From positions 22,972,118-23,036,117 of the forward strand of contig NC_083639.1 of assembly GCF_963576545.1 (NCBI RefSeq): DNA of 64,000 nt. Direction: 5' to 3'. Below, piece after piece: positions 40,601 to 52,000 of the stretch. Within the stretch, counting starts at the first letter, position 1. Every line of letters starts with the position of its first letter. The DNA is from Limanda limanda (taxonomy: Eukaryota; Chordata; Actinopteri; Pleuronectiformes; Pleuronectidae). Both the position numbers and the translations under genes were made by a program. Below the pieces are notes generated by a model. The model ran no database searches, was not told where the DNA came from, and saw nothing but the letters and a program-made list of their open reading frames with translations.

Positions 40601-41767
40601 GGCGATTTAAAATCGTCATTCACAAGAATCGCGATTTTTAACTGAATAGATTTTTCCCCCCATCCCTAACTGAGCTACTGCTAAATATTAGGGAAACACT
40701 TTCTTCAAGATGGATCATGTATGCAAGCCCACTACATACACGGTCCACACTGGGCCCAGTGGACTAACCTTCCCAACACCCATGGCAAGGTCCATGTTCA
40801 CCACAAACACCATCTTGAACATGAGGTCGTCATCTCCCTCCTCCTGTGGGTCACAGCGGACGAAAGGAGAAACTGAGATTTGGTTTTGGACAAACTCCAC
40901 AAGGTCTAATGTACCAAGGTGTACCTGTGGGGACTAAGGCTAGCTTATGGGCACCTCATTCTCCAGCTTGTTGAAGTAGTACATGGCCGCCTCTTCGGCC
41001 GACACGTTCCGAGTGTGCAGGAGGGCCTGAAGTCATGAAAAACAACAACAAAGGTCAGGGAACAGAGCTGCGGATTATGTTAACGCCTGCTATAATTATG
41101 GCAGAGAAATAATCCTTTCACTCACACTGCTCAATGAATATCCAATTATTATTCAGGATATTTTGTGACTGGTAACTGTAAGATGCTGGATGTTACCACA
41201 ATAATTCAAGTCCTTATTCTGAATATAAAATGAAATGCCTAGCAAAACTCAGATTTGATTCTGCAGTGGTATGAAAATGAAAGAGCTGAAGCCAAATTAC
41301 AAATACTTTCGCCATAAACAAATTTTTAGCAGCTCCAAGTACGCCATTACAAATAATTTAATATTAATACAATGAGGTAATAATCTCCATGTAGCAGTGG
41401 TGAATTAGATAGCATAGATCACAGCAGTGAATTAATGGGTTATTGACAGAGGGAATGAATGGAGCTAGAGTCCTGATTTGGTGACAAACAATATGCATGA
41501 TCAAGATTCCATTAAATCAGCATTTCACTGATGAGATTTGGCTGATGAAATTTACATTTTTTTTTTTTTTTACATTCCAGTATTTTTAACCACCCAGCCA
41601 GTCATACGACAGCTTTTTAGAACATATCAGCACGCTGCTCTGAGTGTGTGCTGTCTCACCTGTTTGGCTGCCTCCTCTGGGATGTCCAGCTCCCGCAGCT
41701 GCTGCAGAAACACAGGGTTGACATCCTGAGACTCCGAGCCTGGGCCTGACTGCTCTGATGGCTCCAT
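37662..41767 (-). CDS. UBA-like and PTH2 domain protein (peptidyl-tRNA hydrolase 2 family)
   Basis: Six coding exons in transcript order: 41767-41660, 41026-40955, 40843-40769, 39616-39519, 37981-37867, 37748-37662. All phases fit and give 184 residues. Residues about 20-60 (NPVFLQQLRELDIPEEAAKQ, then SAEEAAMYYFNKLENE) form a UBA-like three-helix pattern. Residues about 68-184 form a PTH2 domain: KMVFVVNMDLAMGVGKVAAQ, GHAAVGLYQAL, and the signature QDAGLTQVEAGSRTVLAI. PTH2 enzymes release peptidyl groups from tRNA; some members have ubiquitin-linked roles. The UBA-like part suggests a ubiquitin connection here (inference). It differs from mitochondrial PTRH2, which has an N-terminal membrane anchor, and from PTRHD1, so I give no symbol. 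The start has A at -3 and G at +4. A 5'UTR intron precedes the ATG. Confidence 0.9.
39988..40668. mobile_element. hAT element with perfect 8-bp target duplication
   Basis: The termini TAGGGACGGG and, inverted, TAGGGATGGG bound a 681-bp element. The flanks are ACTGAGCT at 39980-39987 and again at 40669-40676, a perfect 8-bp duplication diagnostic for the hAT superfamily. Subterminal repeats of 'cgatac' and 'gcgattt' type are present. No transposase frame, so non-autonomous. It sits in intron 3 of the PTH2 gene (39617-40768). Confidence 0.92.
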
Positions 41768-41773
41768 TCTTCA

Positions 41774-42569
41774 CTGGAAAACAGAGACAAACCCTGAACG
41801 TCTTGTGCAGCACTGATCCTCATGAAACAGGAAAACAACAGATGAAATAAGCCACTATATTAGAGGTCAAATGTTTACAGGTCTTCACAGGCAGCCACCA
41901 GGCCCCTGGGAAGCAGATATGGATGAAAAGATGAAGAGTTTATTAGCACAATCATGACAAGCGAATAGAATAATAAACCGAGATGAACATGGAGCTTTGA
42001 GCAGCATTAGTTAAAAGGGGGACTTGGGACACAAATGACCTGTATGGATGGACAGCGTGTTCTCATCCAACATTGTGGTGTCATGTAGGAACCCAGGGAA
42101 CGGACTTCACTCACAAGGCCTCGTCCTAAATTGAATGAAGTGTGACTTGACGTTATGCGACAAGTGAATATGATGTTAGCTTAAAAATAACAACATCCTA
42201 GTCATGAGTTAACGGTGGCTGTCAAGAGACAAAGTGCAGGTGGCCGGTTCTACGTAGCTGGACAGCTGTTAGCTTCCAAAATACGTTGCACGCCTTTTTA
42301 TCCAACGAAAACAATGCTTCTCCCGCTAGGACATCCCGCTATCGTTTAACCCGCTGGGCCATTTCAGTGTTTAGGATACTTGTTATTTCGCACTGGCATG
42401 TTGAGTATTGCTGTTTTACTCCACACTTCATTCAGGCAGCCTCTCTTGCCAGACAGATGTGGTTGGAAAAACCTAGCTAGCGTTAGCATTAGTGGCTACA
42501 AGCTAGCTGGACTAGCTTCAGCCTGCAGTGGTGTTCTGTTTTGCCGTATACATCGCTGAGTTAGCTTAC
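41774..42569 (-). other. 5'UTR intron of the PTH2 gene
   Basis: The intron runs from a GTAAGC donor next to 42570 to a TTTTCCAG acceptor next to 41773, only 6 nt before the ATG. No other feature is seen in it. Confidence 0.65.
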
Positions 42570-42850
42570 CTGTCCTGCGCAGCTAGCTGGATAGAAAGAA
42601 CAACGGTGCCTTCCCCTCGGTGTGTGGACGGAGGAGCGTGTGTGTGGACGTGCAGTTACATTCAGTGGGATTCCCGTCGAGTACTGACAGCAGCGTTACG
42701 CCATTTGGACCCAGTGTGTGTGTTTGTTGGCACCGATGCGCGCCGCCTCTTGTCGTGCGGGTGTGTAACGGATCCTCTTGCTCCTATCAATTCTGTCTGA
42801 TTCTATGCGCGTTCACGCCCGGGCAATGGCGCCTATTGAAAACAGACACA
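42570..42850 (-). promoter_or_regulatory. PTH2 gene first noncoding exon and promoter
   Basis: The segment is CpG-rich (GCGCCGCC, CGCCCGGGC, GGCGCC) against an AT-rich surround. It ends in a good donor, CAG then GTAAGC in transcript sense. This fits a TATA-less housekeeping-type promoter. The start site cannot be placed exactly. Confidence 0.55.
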
Positions 42851-43061
42851 TATTTATTCTGACCTCATAATTATTTGTAGATTTGAATTCAAGATGGGGA
42901 TTCATTATTAAGATGGAGATGCACTGAACGTGTAGGTCAGGTGCTTGAAGTGGCTTCTAACTGACTGAGTGAGGAAAGTAGTCAGATAAAGGTGTCGTCA
43001 TTGTAAATGTAAGATTCTAACTGTAATGAGTCTGCAAAGGTTTAGTGAATTGAATATAAAA

Positions 43062-43167
43062 TTAAAAATTCCTCCATAATACGTACATTTTCACCACTTT
43101 CTAACTTTCTGCAAATTTTGGGTAAGAATTTGAGCATGTTAAAGCCCTCAAAAAGCCAATTAATTTG

Positions 43168-43207
<40 letters not shown>

Positions 43208-43706
43208 TCCTTAAAATTTCAATAGGGTCTCACCTGACCTTTGATGTCAGTGCTCGGGCCCTAATAATAAGTATAAGTACATTTAAGTAAAATTCTGATT
43301 CTGATTAAGTAAAAATGTGGAATATGGCCAGGAATATGGCCAAAATGGCCACTAAATGCAAAATAGCAGGCTTCGTGTTGTGCTTTTCCAATTGCACCTA
43401 AAGACTTTAGTCTGGTCATAATTCCCCCTTTATATCGATTTTTGTGAAGACCGGTCAATGTGAACAGGTTCCAGGGGTCTTGGGCACCGTTGAGCCATTT
43501 TGCGATGCCCATTGAAAATTCCTCCAGAATACGTAAATTTTCACCACTTTCTAACTTTCTGCAAATTTTTGTAAGAATTTGAGCATGGTAAAGCCCTCAA
43601 AAAGCCAATTAATTTGCCTGAATAACAATAATAATAATCCTTACAATTTCCAATAGGGTCTCACCTGACCTTTGATGTCAGTGCTCGGGCCCTAATAATC
43701 CGGTTG
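43062..43706 (+). repeat. Duplicated AT-rich repeat (GTGCTCGGGCCCTAATAAT family) with (AAT)n
   Basis: Two direct copies of about 200 bp, 43062-43266 and 43509-43706, share 'aattcctcca', 'ttttcaccactttctaact', 'agccctcaaaaagccaatta' and the end TGTCAGTGCTCGGGCCCTAA. They flank a 240-bp centre. The first copy carries an (AAT)n run at 43172-43206, much longer than in the second. The family is common in teleosts, from memory. Confidence 0.85.
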
Positions 43707-44008
43707 ATGTTTTCAATAGTGTTTCATCTAAATTGTAGATGTTTTCTTTACCTGAAAATGAGCAGTTTACATTTTTAATACTTTATATTGACAATGCCGA
43801 GCAGGTCCTCTCTATGGAGACTTTATTTAATTTTTTAACAGTACCCCAGACCCGACAAACTTTAAACCTTTTACTGTTTTTATGACAGCAGAAGGCAACC
43901 ACAGGTTCTCTTTCATGTTTGGAAGGGGAGGGTGAGGTGAGGGGTATTCAGCTGCATCATGCAACTTCACCACTAGATGTCTCCAAACTTTACACACTGA
44001 ACCTTTAA
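43707..44008 (-). mobile_element. MITE of the AAAGGTTCAGTGTGTAAAGT family
   Basis: Read on the minus strand it starts AAAGGTTCAGTGTGTAAAGT. It runs through 'acatctagtggtgaagttgc' and 'catgaaagagaacctgtggt' and reaches 'atgttttc'. An inverted copy is at 51383-51720 in this window, so the repeat is shown directly. Non-coding. Confidence 0.85.
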
Positions 44009-44202
44009 GCACTAAAATTGTGCCTTAGTGTGGAGGGATTTTCCTGATTTAGATCTGCGCAGACATGCACTAAACTCCAAATAATGTGAATAAACGCAAA
44101 TTTTTTTTTTTTTTAAAGGGGTCACATAAAGGACAGATCTGATTTCAGCTAGGGCCTGTGCCCCCCTGACCACTTGTCTCTTCCCTCACAGCTCATGAAT
44201 CA

Positions 44203-46440
44203 TCAATCAATCAATGAAGTTTTATTTGTATAGCCCACATTCACAAATAACAATTCGTCTCATGGGGCTTTAACATTGTGTGACATCCTCTGTCCTTAAC
44301 CCTCAACAAGAGTAAGGAAAAACTACTAAAAACCCTTTTCACAGGTAAAAATATGTAGAAACCTCAGAGAGAGCCACATGTGAGGGATCCCTCTCTCAGG
44401 ACGGACAGAAGTGCAATAGATGTCAGGTGTAAGAAAACATCATCAGGATTTTTAGCAGCATCCATGAGGCTAAACATTTTTCAATACTATGTGTCAGGCA
44501 GTCCCGCTGCAATCACAGTCTCTGGCCAGCAGCCAGCGAGACCACGATCCAGCGTCAGGATGGTATCCACTATAGTCTACAGTCATTGTCCACCGCCGCC
44601 AGTTAGAATCCATCATCAGCTGCCGCCTCGGTCGTGGTCCCTCATCATCCGATGCCAACGCGACAAAGGATCCTCCATTACAACGACGATCAGCTGGCAC
44701 GATACAGAATCCACCGAACTGGATCCACAATTGCGACCTCCGACACGCGATCCACAATCATAATCCATGGTGCGGCCACAGCTGTGGCCCTGCATCCGCG
44801 GGCGCTAAGGCACAGAAACTCCGGGAAAAGGGGTCAAGTTAGTAACATGTACTGATCAGATAAGAATTATCTTGATGTGATAAATATGGAGAAAAAGGAA
44901 GGAGAAGCAGGAAAGAGAAGCTCCGTGTGTCTTGTGTCAAAAATTCCCTGTGCGTCTTAGCATCATCAAGGGTTTTTGCCATTTAATCAAATTTGGAACA
45001 TCGCACTAATTAGCTCTAACTATAAGCTTTATAAAAAAGGAAGGTTTTGAGTCTACTTTTAAACGAACAGAGCGTGTCTGCTTCCCTAACTGAAAGTGAG
45101 AGATTATTCCACAGCAGTGGGGCTTGATGGCTAAAAGCTCTGGCTCCTACTCTACTTTTAGAGACTTTAGGGACAACAAGTAAACCTGAGTTCTGGGATC
45201 GGAGTGCTCTAGTAGGTTGATATGGAACTAACATCTCTTTAAGGTAAAGAGGTGCCATATCATTAAGGGCCTTGAAGGTGAGGAGTAGAATTTTAAATTC
45301 GATTCTAGATTTAACAGGAAGCCAGTGCAGCGATGCTAATACTGGAGAAATGTGCTCTCTTTTCTTAGTTCTTGTCAGGACACGTGCTGCGGCATTTTGG
45401 ACCAGCTGCAGAGTCTTTAACGACTTGCTGCTGGAGCCTGATAATAATGAATTACAATAGTCCAGTCTCGATGTAACAAAGGCGTGGACTAGTTTTTCTG
45501 CATCTTTTTGCGAAAGGACATGTCTGATTTTTGAGATATTACGCAAGTGGAAAAACGCGGTCCTAGAAATTACTTTTAAGTGACTATTAAAGGACAAATC
45601 AGGATCGAAGATCACTCCCAAGTTCCTGACTGTGTCATTGGAAGCAAGGGCAATGTCATCTAGCGCAGCTATATCATTAGATAATGTATCTCTAAGGTGT
45701 TTAGGGCCGAGTATTATAACCTCTGTTTCATCTGAGTTTAATAAGAGAAAATTGCGGGTCATCCAGGTTTTTATGTCCTTGAGACATGCTCGAAGTTTAG
45801 TTAATTGATTACTTTGATCAGGTTTTATTGACAAATATAACTGGGTGTCATCCGCATAACAGTGAAAATTTACCGAGTGTGTCCTGATAATGTTTCCTAG
45901 TGGAAGCATATATAATGAGAATAAAATTGGGCCGAGCACAGACCCCTGTGGGACACCATGGTTAACTTTGGTGCGCACCGATGACTCATCATTGATTTGA
46001 ACGAATTGGGAGCGATCAGCAAAATAAGATTTAAACCAGTTTAAGGCCTTTCCTTTAATGTTAATTAACTGTTTTAGTCTCTCTAATAAAATTTGATGGT
46101 CAATTGTGTCGAATGCTGCACTGAGATCTAACAGAACGAGGACAGACACAAGTCCCTGATCTGAAGCTATTAGAAGGTCATTAGTGACTTTTGCCAGGGC
46201 TGTCTCTGTGCTATGATTGGTTCTAAACCCAGACTGAAAGTCTTCATATATATTATTTTCCTGGAGAAACTCAAACAGCTGATTGGCTACAACTTTTTCT
46301 AAGATTTTAGATAGGAAGGGGAGATTAGATATTGGCCTGTAATTTGCTAAAACCTCTGGGTCTAGGGTGGGTGTTTTGTTTCCTGAACCTTGTATTTTCA
46401 CTGAAGTAAAGATTTGTTTAGGGAAAGAGGTATTCTTTTC
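44203..46440 (-). mobile_element. 5'-truncated L2/Rex1-like LINE
   Basis: The minus-strand element ends at 44203-44220 in a (TTGA)n-type tail. This follows a long 3'UTR that has the 'tttatttgtatagccca' signature in plus-strand view. Upstream it carries a reverse transcriptase frame (separate entry). It lacks ORF1, the endonuclease and the front of ORF2, so it is a normal dead-on-arrival insertion. The 5' break is near 46440; no clear target duplication was found. Confidence 0.88.
45016..46401 (-). pseudogene. LINE reverse transcriptase fragment, open frame of 461 codons
   Basis: The frame encodes the RT fingers and palm: NYRPISNLPFLSKILEKVV, LLDLSAAFDTIDH, GVPQGSVLGPILFSLYM and the catalytic FHCYADDTQLYL. 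It then carries the thumb and C-terminal region (LDYCNSLLSG, LHWLPVKSRIEFKILLLTFK) to a natural stop. This fits the L2/Rex1 branch of CR1-like LINEs. The absence of any stop or frameshift suggests a fairly young insertion. The first Met is internal to the original ORF2, so this is a fragment of a larger polyprotein. Confidence 0.9.
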
Positions 46441-46779
46441 GACCTTTCAAACGCAGCCTTGCTCTCAGCAGCATTGTGAAAAGCTCTTTGGAGGAACCTC
46501 TTTGTTAGGACATTTTAGTGTCATTTTGTATTACAAAAAGGGATGTTTTGAGAATACAGCCAAAGGCACAGACTCAGTTGACCCTACTGATGAGTGTACA
46601 TCTCAGTGTCCTGACTGCTATCTTAACCTCAGGCCCATGAACATTACACCAGTGGCATCCTGTCCTTTATTACGGCTGGGACCACAGCTGTTACCTTCCT
46701 GTGTTTTAGTTACACCCCCGCACATGTGAATACCTTGTGTGCATTGACAGGTTTTTGAAATGGAAAAACAAACATCACA

Positions 46780-49098
46780 CATCATTTTAAGAATACTTTA
46801 TTACATCAGCGTATGTGAGAATTTCAACCTTTTCTTATTAAACATGTTAAATCGCTACAGTTACATTTGAAATCAGAATGATATTAACACACAAAGTAAG
46901 AAATATCCTTAAAGCGGCTCCCTGTAGAGCCTCTACTACATTGCCAAGTTTTTACAACCTAATAACAGTTAAGAGTTTTCCCTCAGGCCGATTTATCTGT
47001 ATCATCACTGAGCTCTCAGTCCCATCTGAGCTAACAGCATGTGACACAGCAAACTATCTGTTCATTTGAATCATCAGCTTGTGTAGTGACAAACCTACGG
47101 GCTACATTCTGACACGCTGCTCCAAGACCTGGGAATGACACTCAGTGGACGCACATCACTGATGAGCAGGGCAGGCTCTCAAACCTTAACACTGTGGAGT
47201 CTGAACTGTGTCTTTAGCTCTGATTTGAGTATTGATGACTTTTAATATTATGGTTGGCACTGTATTTAGTACGATTCTCAGTCTTGTCTTCTTATAAATA
47301 TTGTGTATTTTAACTCTTGAGCAGCTGTGTGTTCAGTCAACATCCAACTATCTAAAATCTGAAACCAGCACAAGATCTGTACCTTCGCTCTGTTAAAGTC
47401 TGTCTTCCAGTCGACGTAGATTCCTTCTTGCTGAGCCCAGTCAGTGATTTCTGTGACTCTAAACCAAAACAAATGAAGTACCACCCCCGACCATACAGGG
47501 TAGTTAGGAAACACTTTTAAAAAGGGAAACTGTATCAGTCTGTGTCATTTAAATAAAAACAAACATCAGCAAACATCAGCTTGTATGAAAAGTCTCTGTG
47601 CTTCCAGCGAGAAGCTGTGACGATGTCGACTTCACCTACTGAACCAGTAGCAGTAGAATCAATACATAACCTGGAACAAGTTGACATAACAAAATGCCAT
47701 ACAGACCTTCAGAACGTGAAGCAGTGCCACCTTGTGTTCAATACAATAATTGTATACCAACCATAATGCCAATAACAAAATAAAAGACATGTACCACTGC
47801 CTCAGCCTGAAGAACAAGGTGAACCATGATTTAAGACACTGTTCAAATCCTAAAAGGAATGTTAAAAAAATTTACAAAATCGAAAAATACACGATAAAAT
47901 ACTACAGCACGCACTAGGACTCCACTTCAATAATATGAGTTTCTTTTATGGAAGGATTTCTGTTTTTCCACTAACATCTTTCCAGTGACTTGTACATTAT
48001 ACACACACCCACTTGAATAAGTCGAAAAGCGAGGAAAAAAAAGTGTAAAGTGTCGCTCTGGTTTTAAGTACCTTAAATAACCCAACAAGCAGGTTCTGAC
48101 TCGCAATCTTTACAAAGGCAAAACAATAATGAACTAGAAATGTCTGTGTGTGTTTCTGTGTGCGTGCGTACCGCTTCAAATGAGATGTCCAGCAGGTGCT
48201 GCTGTATATGTGTACCGAGGACTGATGTTAACAGTGCTGCTGTACTGGTGGTTTCAGATAGAAGTTTGGTACATAGTGTTTTTCTTGGGGTTTTAACATC
48301 AAAGAAATGAGGGCAAATGTAATGCAGCGCAGCAGGCGAGGTAGAGAGTGGCAGGATTCCTTCTTAAAACATGTGAAACTGGTGACTTCTAGATCAGTTC
48401 GCTGCATTTTCAAAATACTGCTCCCTGTATCATCCAAAATATCACAACCACTGACTTCAGTATTTTGTACGAAGAGCCACAAATGCAAGATGTAGACAAC
48501 CAGGGCAACATGGACAACGCACACACTCACGCACGCACACACGCACGTACCCACACAGATTTGTGATCATACAGCAGTTAAAAGCACACAAGGCTTAAAA
48601 AAAAGGTACCTCTTGGTGAAATTTACTACAGAGGGGAAAACATTGACGTCAAATCCCTGTTTCTGTTAAGATCACTCAGCTGCTTTCTTTTACATGAGCT
48701 GCTGTCAAAGACAACAGTGTCAAGTCCAGCATTTTTTCTACTCATCCAAACTTCTCCTCATATTCAGCACGGCAGCAGGTTTGACCGGTGTCTCCTCGTC
48801 CAGGTTTGTTCAGTGTCTATGTGCGGTTTTGTTTCTTCAGTCTCTGGACTGCACAGATGCATCCTCATTGGCAAGAGGACAAACGGTGCTGGGACATGAA
48901 CTTTAATGCCAACTAAAATCTTCTGATCTGAAAAAAAGTTTCTTTAAATAAAAACTAAAAAAAACTAAAAGCCCCTTGCTCATTTGTCCGTCGCTGTCCT
49001 GCTTCTCAGTTCAACCTGCAGACTGCAGGTTTCTTAATTTTGCCTCCCACACTCCCACCCCACTCTGTTTGCTGCCACACCAGTGGGCGTCTCCTCTG
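46780..49098 (-). other. plxnb1: plxnb1 3'UTR with polyadenylation signal
   Basis: The region follows the plxnb1 stop at 49099-49101. A minus-strand AATAAA (plus TTTATT, 46797-46802) predicts cleavage near 46780. The 2.3-kb segment has no exon-like frame. I infer one uninterrupted 3'UTR; a nearer site could also be used. Confidence 0.5.
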
Positions 49099-52000
49099 TC
49101 ACAAGTCAGTGACCTTGTTCTCCACAGCAGCAGCGATCTGCTGCAGCCTGTAGCCGAGCTGCATCTTCTGGGCCGTGGGGTCCTCCTCCAGCGCTGTGAT
49201 GATCTGGTGAGAAGACGACAAGTCGGTGGATGAAAGGAGAGAGAGGTGAAGAGAAGAAAAGGTTGAGGAGATTTAAATGATAAACAAAAAAGTACTTTTC
49301 CTGTAAACTCAATAAATACAACACCAGCATCCTCCCAAGTCTTCTGTTTTTTCTCCAGGCACAGATAGTTTCATTAAATGTTAAATTTATCAGCTCCAGC
49401 AACATCAAAACTCTCCCACTGTCTTCTGTCCTGATAGTTAGTTAAATCCCTCACTACCTGGAGTGAAGGATTTACTAATCTAGCAGATAGTGTTTAAGAC
49501 AATAGCGTCATCACATTAACGTTTATTTTTAAATAGTAACAGTTAAAATAATAAAAATTGTGTAAAATGATATAGTATATTGAGAGAAATTCATTAGCCA
49601 AAAGTCGCAAATCACACAGAACAAAATGTTTGAGATGATTTTGCCCATTATTATACCTTTTTTCCCTTTTTCTATAGATCACACTAACAATTATATATGA
49701 CATTCTTTTGTTCATGATATCATGTAGTGAACATTTTTCATCACAGCTTTACTATTAACAGTAACTCCACTAATGAAGGGGCTGTTCGTTTATCTGTTGT
49801 GGTCGTTTAATGAAGTGAGTAACACACCTGGTCATAGTATTTGTTTATATACTTGTAGAGCTCGTGCAAGGCGACCAGGTAATTCAGCTCTCCAGAGTAG
49901 TTCTGAAACACAAAGCGATCAGGTAAGATGTCACATTACGTCTTTGTGTGCGTGTTCCTCTGCAGTGTGTGATGCTGTAAGCTGGGTCTGAACTCACCCT
50001 GGACAGTTCAGCAAGAGCAGAGTTCATCTCCTGGTCACTGGCTGAGATGGTCTGTCTGATGTCAGCATAGTACCTGCAAGACAGAAGGTCATACACAACA
50101 GTTTATCAGAATCAGGTTTATTAGGCCGTGTGAGTTTGCACAGGCAAAGACTTTGGTTCTGGCCGATGGGGACACTCTACTTGTACAGATAATATATAAA
50201 CAATGTACATATACTGAGATTTAGATGACTTCTTCCACTTTAGAATACTAGAACAGTGCCCGTTCTAAACCTGCCTGTTTCTAATGGGCTTTTTGCAGCT
50301 TTCTTTCTGAAACGGTAAACGTGAACTGCTGCAGGACTCTGCCCACAGAACCATCAAGCTGCTCCACTGCTGCTGCACAAAGAGCTGTTCACCTGTTTAT
50401 TCAAAGCAAGGCTAAGCTTGACTTGGTAAGCAGAACCTTAACTGAAAATTAGAAGATAGACTTTGCTCTTAAAACCGATCGTGTTGTCTGAGGAGCAGGA
50501 GATCAGGGTTTTAAATAAGGCTCAACCCACCTTTCTACCATCTGCTTGTATCGGGGGATGTCTCTGGCATACAGCAGCTTGTTGATTGGCGAGTCCTGTA
50601 TTTCAAACAACAGGAACAAGAAGCAAATACTAGTTAGAACGTATCCACATGTTTATATAATAAGTCAGAATTAAAATCTGTATTATGTGCAAGTAGCTTC
50701 TTTATGCTTCCTCCCCAAAATCCTCCTCACCCGTCCTAGTTTGTGCTCAGCGATGGTGCAGGAGTCCATGAATGTCTGGGAGATGACGGAGAGCACAGCG
50801 TCCACGTGGTCCGACGCCTGGACGTCAAAGATAAACTGAGGGTTCTTCACAATGTTGATCCAGAAGCGCAGAGGCAGACTGAAGAAACAGCAGATATTAA
50901 TATCACACCTCTCCATTATCACATTTTTGGAAGAGTTAGTTTGAAGATTTTCAGTCATGACTTAAAGAACACTAGGGTACAGAACCAGCACCAATGAAAC
51001 ACCCTTTAAATTGCCCCTGAAAAGAGGCTCTACTCTATACTTGTCCTGTTGGATCCTGTTCCTGTTCAGACCTGGTATTAACGTCTGTACTGAGAAATGC
51101 AATCACAAGTGCACAGTGCAAAGCTAGTCTGTTCCCATCTTGCATTACAATACGTCTTGAATGTGTCTCCTGTGACCACTTTTAATCACATCTCATTTAC
51201 CAATTCTATATGCAAATAAAGTACGTCATTTGTGTTCCAAAGATTAAATTATTTAGTTTTACCCTGTCTGAGTTTACAGATGTTAATGTGTGTGTGTGTG
51301 TCCGTTTAAATCTCTATGTGTGGGCATGAATGAGAGAGGCTGCAGGATAGAAAGAGAGTGAGAGTGAAGAAAGACTTCCAAAAAAGGTTCAGTGTCAAAG
51401 ATTTAGTGGTGGAGTTTCATGTTGCAGCTGAATACCGCACCTCTCCTCACCGTCCTCTTCCAAACATGAAAGAGAACCTGTGGTAGCCCTAATTTGTCAT
51501 AAAAACTCAAAAAGGTGTTTGGTTTGTCCAATCTGGGCTACTGTAAAAAAAAAAACCATGGCAGCCTCCATAGAGAGGACCTGCTCCTGATGTAAATATA
51601 AAGCATTTAAATATAAATGACCATTCTAGGGTAAATAAAACAACAATTTGTACGACTAACACGAAACACTAGTGAAAACATCCTCTTAGTTACTGCTGCT
51701 GTAACTGAGGAGGACAGCAGAGGGCGTTTTGAGTTGAATTTGAATGTTGGGACTTACAGAATCTTGGATGACACCATTTTCAGTTTTTTTCTGTTTTTTA
51801 TTAACATTTGAAGAATCGATCACCGGTTACTTCAATGTATTGGATTGGGCTGCAACGCTGTTTACCCCTGAAACTCAAACACTCCCCCCCCTTCCATCAG
51901 CATAGTGGTGAGTAGATAATGAGTGAATTTTAATTCTTGGGTAAAATAAATCCCATTAAGATATCATGTTCAAGAAAAACATGAACATACTTTGTGAGGC

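Noticed and set aside
43172..43206. CRISPR-like or satellite array
   Set aside because: This is a simple (AAT)n run inside an interspersed repeat; there are no spacers or regular units.
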